Shown here: positions 1 through 10,445 of the stretch, in pieces | How positions within the stretch are numbered: position 1 is the stretch's first letter | Layout: each line of letters starts with the position of its first letter | DNA from: Chara braunii | Lineage: Eukaryota > Streptophyta > Charophyceae > Charales > Characeae | Length of the DNA stretch: 64,000 bases | Direction: 5' to 3' | Assembly (NCBI GenBank): GCA_003427395.1 | Contig: BFEA01000066.1 | Location: 1,073,240 to 1,137,239, forward strand | Position numbers and translations under genes: made by a program | Notes under the pieces: model-generated | The model's database searches: none | What the model was told of the DNA's origin: nothing | Seen by the model: the letters and a program-made list of their open reading frames with translations, nothing else

Positions 1-170
1 GGGGGAGGTCCTGGTTCGGGTTGGGGTGGGGGCGGGGGGGGGGGGGGTCGCGCGGGGGGATAGCGCGGGGGGAAGTCGGGTGGGGGGGGGGAAAATGCGC
101 GGGGGGGGGGGGGGAAGATCGAAAGTCGGGGAGGGGAGGTTGCGTGGGAGCGGGATCAGAGTCGCGACCA
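1..170. repeat. G-rich low-complexity tract
   Basis: Long G runs are broken by short GC-rich words such as tcgcgcgg and atagcgcgg. The same style of sequence (G-run plus aatagcgcgcggg) flanks the N gap at 50746-50832, so this may be another piece of one G-rich minisatellite family. Any apparent reading frame here is low-complexity and not credible as a gene. Confidence 0.8.
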
Positions 171-290
171 AGAAGAAGAAGAAGGAGAAGAGGAAGAACA
201 TAATAATAATAATAAGAAGAAGAAGAAGAAAAGAGTAAAAAATAATCATAATAATAATAAAAATAAATAAAAAGGAAAATTGTCGTCGAT
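171..290. repeat. AAG / AAT trinucleotide microsatellite
   Basis: Imperfect runs of aag/aga pass into aat/ataat units. Simple-sequence DNA with no gene. Confidence 0.85.
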
Positions 291-299
291 TACTTATCT

Positions 300-590
300 G
301 CGCGGAGGTAGCAACGACGATGACGAGGATGGCACGGCGCGGCGACGAGGATGACGGGCACGGCGATGGAAACGGAGCACGACAACGACGATCGCGATGG
401 TGACGATGATGACGTGGCACGACGACAACGATCGCGACGATGATGATGTTGTGGCACGGCCACGACCAATGCGACGATGATGCTGATGACGTGGCACGAT
501 GGCGATGGTCTCGATGATGACGATGATGACGTGACAACGACGATCTCGACGATGACGATGATGACATGGCACGTGACGATGGCGACGATG
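300..590. repeat. degenerate ~38-bp minisatellite (gacgatgatgacgtggcac)
   Basis: The word gtggcac or a one-base variant recurs near 414, 451, 491, 531 and 566, a spacing of about 38 bp, within a GAC/GAT-rich background. The open frames across it are by-products of trinucleotide composition. Confidence 0.6.
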
Positions 591-639
591 AAGCCGGGTG
601 GGTCGGGCGGGTTCGAACCAATCCGATACCGGTGTGACG

Positions 640-1104
640 GGGCTGAGGCAACGAGGCTGGGAGAGTGAGGGAGAGAGTGAGAGCACACACACACACTCAC
701 TCAACTCGACCCAGACTCGACACGACTCGACGGACACAGACACGAAGTGGCAAAGTCGCAAAGTCGAAGTCTTGGATTTCCGAACACAATGTCGAAGCAA
801 GTCACCGAAGCACAAGTACAGCAGCAGAAAACTGGTACGAGACTGGTCCCCGTACCGTACGGGGAGCCGGTATAAGTACCGGTGACACGTACGGTACCAG
901 GGGCATTTCTGCAAAGGCCCCGAGGGCAGAACTGAAAAATGCGGTATTTGAAAGTGGCGCCCGAATTGCAGCATGGCTCCAGTTCTCCAAAATCCTACGG
1001 TACCAAAGGGGGGGTTTGGAAAAAGGGTGCCAGGCCGAAAACGGGATGCAGCCGAAACAGCAAAAAGATAGACCAGGGATCGAGCTCTGGCGGAGTCCGC
1101 AACA
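640..1104. repeat. dispersed repeat R1, copy 1
   Basis: Closely similar to 19725-20209, same orientation. Shared landmarks in order: gagagagtgagagcacacac, a gtaccgtacggggagccggtataagta block, tacggtaccaggggcattt, aactgaaaaatgc, gccaggccgaaaa, and an end at agtccgcaaca (agtccgtaacac in the other copy). No coding frame is conserved between copies. The complement near the right end (ctcgatccctgg) resembles a pol III B-box/T-arm, so a SINE-like origin is possible but no convincing A box was seen. Class unknown. Confidence 0.7.
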
Positions 1105-1303
1105 GGTGGGCTTGGCTGAAATAACACCCACCGAAGGAGAAGCAGTCCCTTCAAAGCCTCCCCTGTGCAAGAGAGAGGCAAAAGCAATCATGACCGTATC
1201 GGACTAGAAGCATGACTTGCATACATTCAACATCAGGGTGCGCTGTGTTTGGGGAAGACAGTAGGATGAAACAATACCCAGATTGATTGACCGTTTTACT
1301 CAC

Positions 1304-1410
1304 CTTCAACGCCTCATTCAGCATAACTTGGACGAAGCCAGGTGCCTCCCTATGAAGTAGTGGCTTTGTTGCCTCGGGCGTCACATCCCGTGGAGAGAAG
1401 CCGGTTCCAC
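1304..1410 (-). CDS. CNX1: Exon of molybdopterin molybdotransferase CNX1 (MogA/gephyrin-G-like domain)
   Basis: The minus strand encodes 35 in-frame codons beginning GTGFSPRDVTPEATK and ending in MLNEALK. This is the hallmark of the MogA / CNX1-G / gephyrin-G family: the GGTGF loop and the DVTPEAT motif contribute to the molybdopterin-binding active site that adenylylates molybdopterin before molybdate insertion. The segment is bounded by a canonical donor (AAG|GTGAGT, complement of 1298-1303) and an acceptor AG (complement of 1411-1412). The exon opens with the last two bases of a split glycine codon (G|GT), so phase and family alignment agree. Neither the preceding exon (motif ending in TLG or similar) nor the following one (AGIRGSTLIINMPGNP-type) was found, so introns are very long or this is a gene remnant. 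Plant CNX1 proteins fuse an E domain to this G domain; only this piece is visible. Confidence 0.8.
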
Positions 1411-1598
1411 CTTTTCCACATATAGAACAATCCAGGACACCACACACAGAAAGCACCATAAATCAGACAAACGCACTCATAATTTATAGAGCCCAATCTA
1501 CCACCTTCACCACAACAGAACACCCCGTCATTACCGCTCCATCTGGCCTGGAAGTTGCCCCAAACAGAGCTATAGTGAATGGGTGTTCTGTTCTGGTG

Positions 1599-1631
<33 letters not shown>

Positions 1632-1871
1632 CAGCAGTGAAAAAAGAAATCTGAAACTGCAAGATGCAAATCAGGGTGCAAAACATGGTTTGGAATCGCC
1701 GAACACCATTTATCTCCAAATGAGATTCCTCTTCCTTTCCTATGCAACCCGCCTGCTTCTGAGTTCCCGGACCCTTTCCCCCCTCATCCATCATAATAAC
1801 TCATTGGGCGAATTGTCATAGTATGGGCATGGTTGGTAGGAAAGGAGGAATCCGCGCAGGTCTGGGCATGG
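1411..1871 (-). other. CNX1 intron sequence upstream of the exon, with a 31-bp poly-A tract
   Basis: Between the CNX1 acceptor and the left LTR of E1. It carries an uninterrupted A run at 1599-1629 on the plus strand, possibly a retroposon tail, and no recognisable coding sequence. The E1 insertion follows directly, implying that E1 sits in this intron. Confidence 0.45.
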
Positions 1872-2900
1872 TGCAATGAACCCAGATCGTGAATACAATG
1901 TCAACAGTGCAAGTCCAAAATGTCGAACAGCTGATGATAGTCAATAACCAAAATCGTAGCCAGATACCCAACAGATGAGAAGACATACACGGACGAAGGA
2001 GGTGAGAGGGAGAAGAGATTGAGACAAGAGGGAGATAGACAGTGCCCACTTCTCCAGGGGCTTCTTCCTCCAGCACCTCCGCAGAAATCAATGATCTGAA
2101 TGAGTATCTGTAGTATCCTCCAAAGTGCCACGTGGCACATCCAATCAGTTCCACATCAGCAATGAAGCAATGTCGACATGAAGACTCCAGGAAGTATCAC
2201 GATCTCTCCACAGTCCTGATCACCTCCTGAATGACGATCTGTAGAACAGCATTACACATCTGTAGCCTCGCCACCTGATTAGTGGCCACAGCCACCTCAG
2301 CCAATCACACACGTGGCAGCGGCCACCTCAGCAACTGTACGTGGCAGCTGCCACGTCAGCATACCATGAAGACAGGCGCAAGCCAGCCACCATGCCGGAC
2401 AAGCAGCGCGTTGCCAAGATCACAATGCCGGCATAGCCAGCGTCCAACCAGCGTCGCAGCATCGAGCCAGCGTAGCAGTCAACGCGTGGAGTCAGCCTCA
2501 ACGCAAGACAGAATGAATCCAAAGCCAGGAAGTCAACTCTTATGTAGTGTTGACGTGGGGTCTGGACCCGGGATGCTGTATCCCTCGGCCGTCCAGATCT
2601 CAATGCGAATGAGGGCTCAGATCGGCCTGAAACCGAATTCCCTCCGGCCTGGATCCTGTCTGGGTACCTGCNCACAACAAGTGAGTGTATCCAACCCAGG
2701 GCCTGGGTGCGGTACCTTTGACTCTNCAGTTGACTTTGACTCTTGAATTTCCTGTGTGCAGCGTTCGGTCACACAGCCACACTCGACAGACTCANGCCTG
2801 GGCGTGTCTTGGTCACACAGCCCAGCGCAGACCAACTCAGGTCTGCGTTTCCTGGGGCTGAGTTCTGAGCCCCAGGCTACTTCTGAACAGGGTTACTGCA
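1872..2900 (-). repeat. E1 3' LTR
   Basis: 1029 bp, matching 17712-18815 once the 74-bp artefact in that copy is removed. It contains GCCACGTCAGC and ACACGTGGCAGC motifs around 2310-2360. Unresolved bases at 2672 and 2726 sit at exactly the same positions as Ns in the other LTR (18587, 18641), which suggests a shared consensus or copied gap-fill. Confidence 0.88.
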
Positions 2901-2939
2901 TTCCTGCCGACCCATTTTCGAGTTCCACCGCAGAAATAT

Positions 2940-3485
2940 TTAAGACCTTGACCCTCGTTCATAAGCAGCAACAATATCGGGAGCAGTTTCAAGTAGTTCT
3001 CTTTTGTCGAACCATCTGTACTCAGATGGTGCCTGGGACTTGAAACGTACCTTGAACTGCTTCTGAGGTCGTCCACGTGATCCCGTAGAGAAATATCCAT
3101 GCTCTATGATTTTTTTGACTTCATATCTGCCGTCCATAGATGGCGGAATCATAGAGGGTCTGTTAGGAAATTCTTTTCCTTCTACATTGGGCATCAGTTT
3201 TGACGCATGAAAGACAAGATATGTTTTGAGATGAAGGGGAATATCAATGCGATAAGACGGTCCCTCTGCATCTCCAATTACTTTGAGAACTTCCCAGTGT
3301 CCAAAGTAGACAGGAAGGAGTTTCTGAGACACATTTTCTTCTAAGGAAAACTCTTTGGACTTTACCCAGACGAGGTCACCTTCCTTAAAGGTAGATGATC
3401 GAAGATGTTTATTCGCTTGTTCGATCATCTGGTCCCGAGCTTTCTTTAAATTATCTTTTACCTTCTTTATGTCTTCTTGAAACAA
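2940..3485 (-). pseudogene. E1 pol C-terminus: integrase tail with chromodomain-like end
   Basis: 181 codons. The N-terminal part has the integrase C-terminal SH3-like pattern (GDLVWVKS, then LLPVYFGHWEVLKVIGDAEGP, YRIDIPLH, YLVFHASKL). It is followed by a chromodomain-like tail with RFKSQAPSEYRWFDKRELLE. In chromoviruses the chromodomain binds modified histones and steers integration into heterochromatin; that role is inferred here. The segment ends about 40 bp before the 3' LTR, as expected for the pol 3' end. The join to the integrase core at 3566-3784 is broken by stop/frameshift, so this is a pseudogene segment. Confidence 0.85.
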
Positions 3486-3565
3486 GACCGCATATTCTCG
3501 TGTCCCTGGAGGAACCTAAGGAACTGGTCCCGCATTAGAACATCAATGGGACGCCTAGGTTTCCA

Positions 3566-3784
3566 TCACTTGTGCAGTGCATTTGGTGTACGACCTGTAG
3601 CCGTGTGAATGCTGTTGTTATATGCATTAGCTATTTTGGGTAAGTTCTCATCCCAATCAATCTGATCGGGTCTCACATACATGCGCAAGAGTTGTTGGCA
3701 CAATCGGTTCATCTGCTCACTTTGTCCATTCGTTTCAGGATGTCGTCCTGACGACATAGTCAAACGTGTACCGTATGCTTCCAT
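3566..3784 (-). pseudogene. E1 integrase catalytic core fragment
   Basis: The translation carries the conserved stretch around the third catalytic residue of the DDE integrase core (SSGRHPETNGQSEQMNR, glutamate in SEQ), followed by WDENLPKIANAYNNSIHTATG, the standard Ty3/gypsy integrase landmark. The region with the first two aspartates lies upstream (3790-3940) but is out of frame. Integrase inserts the cDNA into host DNA; this copy cannot make a continuous enzyme. Confidence 0.85.
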
Positions 3785-3935
3785 CAGCTTTTGTCATGGC
3801 ATACTTGTGAATTTGGCATAGCGATCAGACACAATGGTTAGGGGAAACCCATACTCAGTCACCCATCGCATCCGAAACTTTTGGATCACAAGTTCAATTC
3901 GAGCTTCAGCAGGTAAGGGAATAAACATGGCATAT

Positions 3936-4601
3936 TTAGAGAAACGATCCACAACAACCATTACTTATCTTGTCGTTACGACTCTTGGTGAGGCTTATAA
4001 AATCAATGGAGATGGACTCACCTGGTTCACTCGGAATTGGTAATGGTTTCAGGAGACCAAGTGGATTTTCGTGTGAAGGTTTGTTTCTCTGGCACACCAG
4101 ACAGGTACGCACGTAAGTTAGTACGTCTTCCTTTAGCCCCTTCCATTCGAAACGTTCTCTGACTTCAGCATATGTTTTCTTAAAACCAAAATGTCCTTCA
4201 GTGTTATGACATTTCCCAATTACTAGACTTTTAATTTCTTCTTTGTGAGAAATACACAATCGTTGCTCAGTTTGGTCAATTAAGAATAACAATCCGTCAA
4301 CCACTCGATAGTTGGGTAATTGGGAGGGTTCTCGTGCAAGGATATCCATAATTGGTTTCCAAATGGGGTCAGTAGCATACCCTTGGCGAATTCGATCTTT
4401 CAAATCTTTCCCAATATTCAAATAAGAGACAATTGTGCCAAAGAAGTCACTGCGTCGGGACAAAGCATTTGCAACTATATTAGACTTTCCTTTGATAGTT
4501 TTAAGTTCAAAATCAAAGGTGTGAATGAAGGCAGACCATCTTACTAATTTGTCAGAGAGTCTAGACTGTGTCTTTATCCACTGTAGCGTCGAGTGGTCCA
4601 A
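3936..4601 (-). pseudogene. E1 RNase H C-terminal part plus integrase zinc-finger domain
   Basis: Begins with the RNase H end (DHSTLQWIKTQSRLSDKLVRW, then KGKSNIVANALSRR, where ADALSR is usual and NALSR replaces it). A linker follows, then the integrase HHCC zinc-binding module (H and H in CHNTEGHFGFKKT, C and C in CLVCQRNK). The LLKPLPIP and SISIDF motifs just before the integrase catalytic core are present, but the frame is lost after DFISLTKS. RNase H removes the RNA strand of RNA:DNA hybrids and the HHCC domain helps integrase multimerise on cDNA ends. Separated from the RNase H N-terminus by a stop at 4626-4628. Confidence 0.85.
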
Positions 4602-4625
4602 CGCACATACTAAGGCATAGAGTTC

Positions 4626-4820
4626 TCATTCATAAGTGGAGTTGGCAACCTTCTCTGACGGCAGTCGCGCAGACATAAACTCTATGGGCCTATAGCCCTT
4701 GCCGTCATCTTGTTGTAGAACAACGTCAATCCCATACTGACTTGCGTCAGTAATAACAATGAAAGACAAAGATGGGTCAACAATCTTAAGGACAGGATAA
4801 TGAGTTAGCGCATACTTCAA
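4626..4820 (-). pseudogene. E1 RNase H N-terminal fragment
   Basis: Carries the RNase H catalytic signature [15 protein letters not shown] (first aspartate in TDAS), then RPIEFMSARLPSEKVANSTYE. A TGA follows where family members have K or R before ELYA, consistent with CGA to TGA decay. RT and RNase H are no longer joined: the stretch 4821-4969 is out of frame. Confidence 0.85.
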
Positions 4821-4969
4821 TTCTCGAAAAGACGACTCAGTCCTTATCCCACAACCAAATTGTTCCTTTCTTTAACAATCTCCTCATTGGTGCAACAATC
4901 AGTGAGTTCCTAACAAACTTCCTATAATAACTAGCTAGACCAAGAAAAGATCGCAATTCAGTTATAGAC

Positions 4970-5299
4970 TTAGGTTGTGGTCAATCTCTGATTGTTGAAA
5001 TCTTCTCTTTCTTCTGGCCTTAGACCTTCTTCGTTCACTATGTGTCCTAAGTATAACACTTCGGACGTAGCAAACTCAGACTTCTTCGAGTTGATCTTGA
5101 AGTTGCCCTCTCGCAACTTCTCAAGCACCAGACGAAGGTGCTTCTCATAATCTTCTAGTGTTTTACTGTACACTAGAATATCATCGAGATAGACGACGAC
5201 GAACTTATCTAACCACTGACGAAAGAGTTCATTCATAGACCTTTGAAAGGTCGCGAGGGCATTGGTCAGTCTGAAAGGCATCACCTTGCGTCGTGGCAT
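4970..5299 (-). pseudogene. E1 reverse transcriptase palm fragment (YLDD)
   Basis: Contains VMPFRLTNALATFQRSMNE, then FVVVYLDDILVYSKT with the catalytic YLDD box, and the thumb-side motif INSKKSEFATSEVLYLGHIV. This is the second half of RT; the first half (to LKSGY) is at 11200-11560. The break coincides with the start of the 5302-11185 block, so the RT gene was split by insertion. The left end loses frame near 4990. Confidence 0.87.
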
Positions 5300-5301
5300 A
5301 A

Positions 5302-6338
5302 CGCGGTCACCCTTTTAAGGCCCCGTCAAACCCTGAATCGTGCAGCTTATCAGCCTCATGTCATTATTTTAGGTAAGATAGGTCTAACTGAAACGTTCCC
5401 ACTACTGTGCGCTTTCGCGGCCCTATTAGGAGCCGCTTTTGACCGGTCGCACTACCGATTATTGCCATTATGTCCCGATTTTTTTTTTAGTTTTCTCGGT
5501 CATAGACAAGTCTGAACAAACTTTTGGCAGACGTCAATCTCGTCAAGTCTCTCAATTCATCGAAAAAGTCGGACAACGTCCGACATTGAAAAACCTGATT
5601 AGATACCCTTGTAAGGGTTTCTGCTCCGACGCCGGTCTCACCCCTCTCGTGTCATTCCAAGGTCCAAATTCTCAGAAAACTCATATTTGTGAAAACTCAG
5701 GATTTGCAAAATACTCCGATATGTAGAAACTCAGATTTGCGAAAAACTATGATTTTGCATATTTGCAGATGTTTCTATCCCTCGAGGGACGAAAAACTCA
5801 GATTTCCGTTTGCTGCCCTAAACGACATCAACTGGGTCTGTAACTTTGTAGACCATGTGTACATACCTAACAGATGACCCTCCAAAGTTAGGGTCGCATT
5901 CCGCCACCGTTTGCCCCTACTTGCCCATTTTGAGCTTCGCCTGTAGTTCTATTAGTAAACAAAAAGTGTGACGAAGTCCATTTTTCATTTTTGCCAGAAA
6001 ATTGACTCAGGCGAACATGAGACTTTGTAGACAATCTACCAATGCCTAGGATATAGTGCCTGCTAAGTTCCATCACCCATCTCTTTTTTTGGCGGGGGTT
6101 GGTTTTTGACCCCCCGCATTCGCGCCGAATAATAGAGAATTCCGGACCGGCCTTTGGTCGGGGTCCGACGACGGTTCTAATAGCACCAACGGTTAAGTAC
6201 TTAGTTCACTAACAACAGCAGCATCAACAACAACAGCCCCCCCTGACTATTCTTTCTTTCGGTGGTTCCGTTGACACTTTGCTAGGATTGGTTCGTTATG
6301 CAAGACAAAGGGAATCATGTGGTACATTCGGATGGCAA
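5302..6338. other. unassigned sequence within the inserted block
   Basis: No protein family recognised on either strand; the longest open frames (about 90 codons) show no motif. Short words such as gaaaactcagatttgcgaaaaac recur loosely around 5675-5800. A CAA/CAG-rich patch lies near 6210-6235. Confidence 0.5.
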
Positions 6339-6346
6339 GGCCCTAT

Positions 6347-6690
6347 CCTGCGTAGCACGGCGAACGTGTTCACACCCCTCCATGTTCGCGCGAACAGGTC
6401 GCGAACATATTTGTTTTTCGTAAAAAATATTTGACGATATATATATATTTTTTGTTTTTCGGTTTTTGATTTTTAACTCATGATTGGCTGAGAATTTGAA
6501 CATGACGTCAAGGCAAAAGTTGCTTGTTTTATTATTTTTCATAACATATATTTTTTTCAGAATTTTTTGAGAATTTTTTTTTTTTTTTATAAATATTTTT
6601 TATGTTCGCGTTCGGAGGTTTTTGGGCGCTTGTTCACGTTCAGGCGAACATGTTCGCGTTCTTCTCCGAACGCGAACACGGTGCTACGTA
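6347..6690. mobile_element. hAT-like MITE with 8-bp target duplication
   Basis: Flanked by a perfect 8-bp direct repeat GGCCCTAT (6339-6346 and 6691-6698), the target size of hAT transposons. The ends are near-inverted (TGCGTAGCAC on the left, GTGCTACGTA on the right). Just inside both ends there are many copies of GTTCGCG or CGCGAAC, as expected of subterminal transposase-binding repeats, and the core is AT-rich. At ~344 bp with no coding frame it is a non-autonomous element dependent on a transposase elsewhere. No autonomous partner is visible here. Confidence 0.75.
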
Positions 6691-6959
6691 GGCCCTATCC
6701 AATTTTAGGGGAGCACAGTTTGGGTTGGTCAAGTTACAATATAGTTAGATGAGGTAAAAATAGAACACGGGGGAGGGGTAGGAACATACAACTTAGTCTT
6801 GTAGAAGACATGGGTTCCGACATCTTACATTAGAGACGGTGTACTAGTATTCAAATAAAGCNGGGGGGGGGGGGGGGGGTCATAATGCCAAGAATACGCA
6901 ACCCTATCTTATGCTCACGACTACATGAGGTATGCACGTGTGAAACTGAGTACTACCGA

Positions 6960-8990
6960 GTGGAAGATGGACTGGAATCATGAAAGAAACTTGAAAGGGC
7001 ATACGCACATGACTAGTGAAAACACAAAGGAGTAAAGTGGAACACTACCAAGTGGAATATTGACAAAAAGCATGAGAGAAACTTGACAAGGCACTAACTG
7101 AAACATCCAAGAGTGAACAGAAACACTACTGAAGTGGAAGATTAAGTGAAAACACGAGAGAAACTTGAAAAGGCACATGCCATGACTAGTGAAAGCCCCC
7201 AAGGGTGAAGCGAAACGTACCCAAAAAAAGTTTGAATGACACCTGAAGGGAAAGATAACAAAACATATGTCTAAAGAACCAAAGCAGCAATTCACATGAG
7301 AGTGAAGGAAAGGACCGAACAAGAAAGAAAGAAGCTCTCTTCACTAGAAGAAAGGGCAAAAACCAAAGTTGTGATTTAAATGGGAGTGAATGATTGGACA
7401 AAACAAAAGAGAAAGAACCTCACTACACTAGAAGTAGCAAGAATCAAAGTAGTGATTTACACCCAAGTGGGAGATTGAACATAACGTGGAGGAAAAAATG
7501 ATAAAAACACACCAAGACTAGTGAGGGCAAAAACCAAAGTTGCGATTTACATATGAGTGAAAAAACAAAACAAGAGAAAAAAAAAACTCGCTACACTAGA
7601 TAAAGCAAGAATCAAAGCAACCATGTACACCCAAGTGGAAGATTAAGCAAAATTTGGAGGAACATACGATAAGACACATGCACAAGGTTAACTGAAGCAA
7701 AAGTCAAAGTAGGTATTTACATTGGAGTAGAGAAACGGAAAAAAAAAAACGAGAAGGAGGCTCACTACATTAGAAAAAAAAAAAAAATCAATGTAGCGAT
7801 TTACACCCAAATGGATGATTGAACGCAAATTAAAGGGAAAAATTATAAAACTCTTGTATAAGGTTAGTTGAAACAAAAACCAAAGTAGTGATTTACATGG
7901 TAGTGGAGAAATGGATAAAATTAAAAAGAAGGAAACTCGCTACACAAGAAGAAGAAAAAAAATCAAAGCAACGATTTGTACCTAAGTGGAAGATTGAGCA
8001 AAACATGCAGGAAAAGATGAAAAACACATGCAAAAGGCTAGTAAAAGCGAAAAACCAAAGTTGCGATGTACATCCGAGTGAAGGAATGAATTCAACAAGA
8101 GAGAAGGAAGCTCACTGTACTAGAAGAAGCAAAAATCAACGTAACGATTTACACCCAAGTGAGAGATTGAGCAAAACTTAGAGGAAAAGATGATAAAACG
8201 TATGCACAAGGCTAGTTAAAGGAAGAACCAAAGTAACGATTTACATGAGAGCTAAAAAATAGATGAAATAAGAGAGAAGGAAACTCACTACACTAGAAGA
8301 AGCAACAATCAAAGTAGCGATTTACACCCAAACGAAAAATTGAACGAAATTCGGAGAAAAAAATGACAAAACACATGCACATTGATAGTAAAGGTAAAAA
8401 TCAAAGTTGTGATTTACATGGGTGTAAAAGAATGAACAAAACAACAGTGAAGGAAAAAGTTCGCCACACTAGAAGAACAAGAATCAAAGTAGCAATTTAC
8501 ACGCAAATGGAAGATTTAACAAAAGAGGAAAAAATGACATAACACACGCACATGGCTAGCGAAGGCAAAAACCAAAGTTGCGATTTGCATGGGAGTGAAG
8601 GTATGAACAAAATAAGAGAGAAGGAAACTCACTATACTAGAAGGAGCAAGAATCAAAGTAGCAATTTACACCCAAGTGGAAGATTTAACGAAACTTTAAG
8701 AAAAAGGTGACAAAACACATGCACACGACTAGTAAAGGCAAAAACCAAAGTTGCGATTTATATGGGAATGACGGAAGAAAGAAAACACGAGCAAAAGAAA
8801 CTCACTGTATAGGAAAAAGCAAGGATCAAAGTAGCGATTTACACTCAAGTCGAAGATCGAACAAAACTTGGAGGAAAATATTACAAAAGACATCGACAAA
8901 GCTAGTGAATGCAAAAACTGAAGTGGCGATTACATGAGAGTTGAGAACTGGGCACAATGGACACAATCTCTAGTGAGGGAGCTACTACCT
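6960..8990. repeat. ~173-bp satellite array (about 11-12 degenerate units)
   Basis: The landmark ctagt(g/a)aaggcaaaaacc and its variants recurs near 7519, 7685, 7861, 8035, 8210, 8381, 8552, 8727 and 8900, a mean spacing of about 173 bp. Each unit has two related halves, one with accaaagttgcgatttacatgggagtga and one with atcaaagtagcgatttacacccaagtgg, so the array looks like an ~86-bp monomer organised as dimers. Left-hand units (before 7500) are more decayed. No coding function; the open frames are periodic artefacts. Confidence 0.82.
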
Positions 8991-9249
8991 ACTCTTCCCA
9001 TTCTTGAGATGTACGTTATAGAGAAAAAAAGGGACGGAGGAGGGGAGAACGAGAAAAACTGAAACCGCGCATTGAACGTGCGTTGTCCACTTGAATTGGT
9101 TTGCGGCTATACAGAAACGGAAAATAAACAACAAAAAAGAAAAAAAAAAGGAAAAAAGAAAACTTACCTGACTCTATGTGTGACACTTGTTATGTGCGCT
9201 ATACACTCAAAACAAAGTATGACTATGCCAGAATGTTTCAACCGACTTT

Positions 9250-9445
9250 CATAGAGTGTGTGTGTGTGTGTGTGTTTATATGTGTGTGTGTGTGTTTATA
9301 TGTGTGTGTGTATGTATGTGTGTGTGTAGAAAAGTGCGCTCTTGTGTGTGTGTTTGTGAGTACTTGCACGCAGTTCACACACGCGCGCATGAACATACAC
9401 ACACACACACGCGCGCATGAACATACACACACACACACAAACACT
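9250..9445. repeat. TG/CA microsatellite with GCGC interruptions
   Basis: TG runs at 9255-9330, then CA runs after a short unique stretch with acacgcgcgcatgaacatacac repeated twice. Inverted complementary arms (TG then CA) could fold back on each other. Confidence 0.85.
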
Positions 9446-9489
9446 TGAGAGCAGACGCACATACCGTTTTGTTTTTTGCTTTGCCTGCC

Positions 9490-9800
9490 ACAACTTTGTC
9501 TGCCTCCTCCTCCTCCTCTTCTTCATCTTCGTTCTCCTCCTCTCACCCTCCTCCTCCTCCTCCTCTTCTTCTCCTTCGTTGTCCTCTTTGTCCTCCTCCT
9601 CGTCCTCCTCGTCCTCCTCGTCCACCTCCTCCTCCTCTGAGAATGGGCCACGTGGAACTTGTCGTTCTTTTTTTTTTTTGACGCGCCGTAACTCCCCTCT
9701 TCTCCTCCTCATCCTCTTCTTCTTCCTCGTCCGCTTCCTCCTCCTCCTCCTCCTCTTCTTCCTCGTCATCCTTTCCCTCCTCCTCCTCGTCCTTTTATTA
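9490..9800. repeat. pyrimidine (TCC/TTC) microsatellite
   Basis: Long CTC/TCC/TTC runs, broken by a short non-repetitive segment near 9640-9665. Predicted serine/proline-rich or arginine/glutamate-rich frames reflect composition only. Confidence 0.85.
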
Positions 9801-10019
9801 AACCACATCTTTCCCCGCCTCCCATCGACGTTGCTCCCCCCTTCATCGCTGGTGGCCCCAACGCCACCGCCGCCTCCATTGGCCCCAACGCCACCGCCGC
9901 AGCCCCCGACGCCGCCGCCACTGCCCCCATGCGATGACCTATGCTGCTCCATCGTTGCAAATGTTTTTTGTTTTTTTTTTCCCCCCTTCAATCCAGCACA
10001 TTCAATCAATCGTTAATAA

Positions 10020-10033
10020 ATTTATCAATCAAT

Positions 10034-10089
<56 letters not shown>

Positions 10090-10090
10090 T
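10020..10090. repeat. ATCA tetranucleotide microsatellite
   Basis: About 16 near-perfect ATCA units, followed by a short CA run and a C homopolymer at ~10117-10132. Confidence 0.9.
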
Positions 10091-10317
10091 TACGCACACA
10101 CACACACATACGGTTCCCCCCCCCCCCCCCCCAAAAAACTAGGTGCCCCCCAAGTGGCTTCTAACACATGCAACCCGGTGGGGGGCACACGTTCAGTTTT
10201 CTCCTACTGTTTGCCATATGGCGCTATTGAACGTTTTTGAACGGATGCACATGCGCTTCGAAAGAGCGTGTTTAAACATGAACGTGTGTCGAACGCGTTC
10301 AAACGGCTACATAGAAA

Positions 10318-10445
10318 GTGAAGAGGAGAAAGGGGAGGTGGAGAAGAGGAAGAGAAAAGGAAGACGAAGAAGGGGAGGAAAAATAAGAAGTGGAGGAAAA
10401 AGAGAAGAAGAAGAAAAAGAAGAAGAAGAAGAAGAGGAAGGTGGT
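10318..10445. repeat. polypurine (GAA/GGA) tract
   Basis: Almost entirely purine on the plus strand for ~125 bp, dominated by gaagaa and ggagga. Confidence 0.85.

Noticed and set aside
6960-8990. The regularly spaced repeats could be mistaken for a CRISPR array.
   Set aside because: Units are ~173 bp, degenerate and continuous with no unique spacers, in a eukaryotic context; it is a satellite.
9417-10016. 199-codon serine/proline-rich frame and 237-codon arginine/glutamate-rich antisense frame.
   Set aside because: Translation of TCC/TTC microsatellites; no conserved domain.
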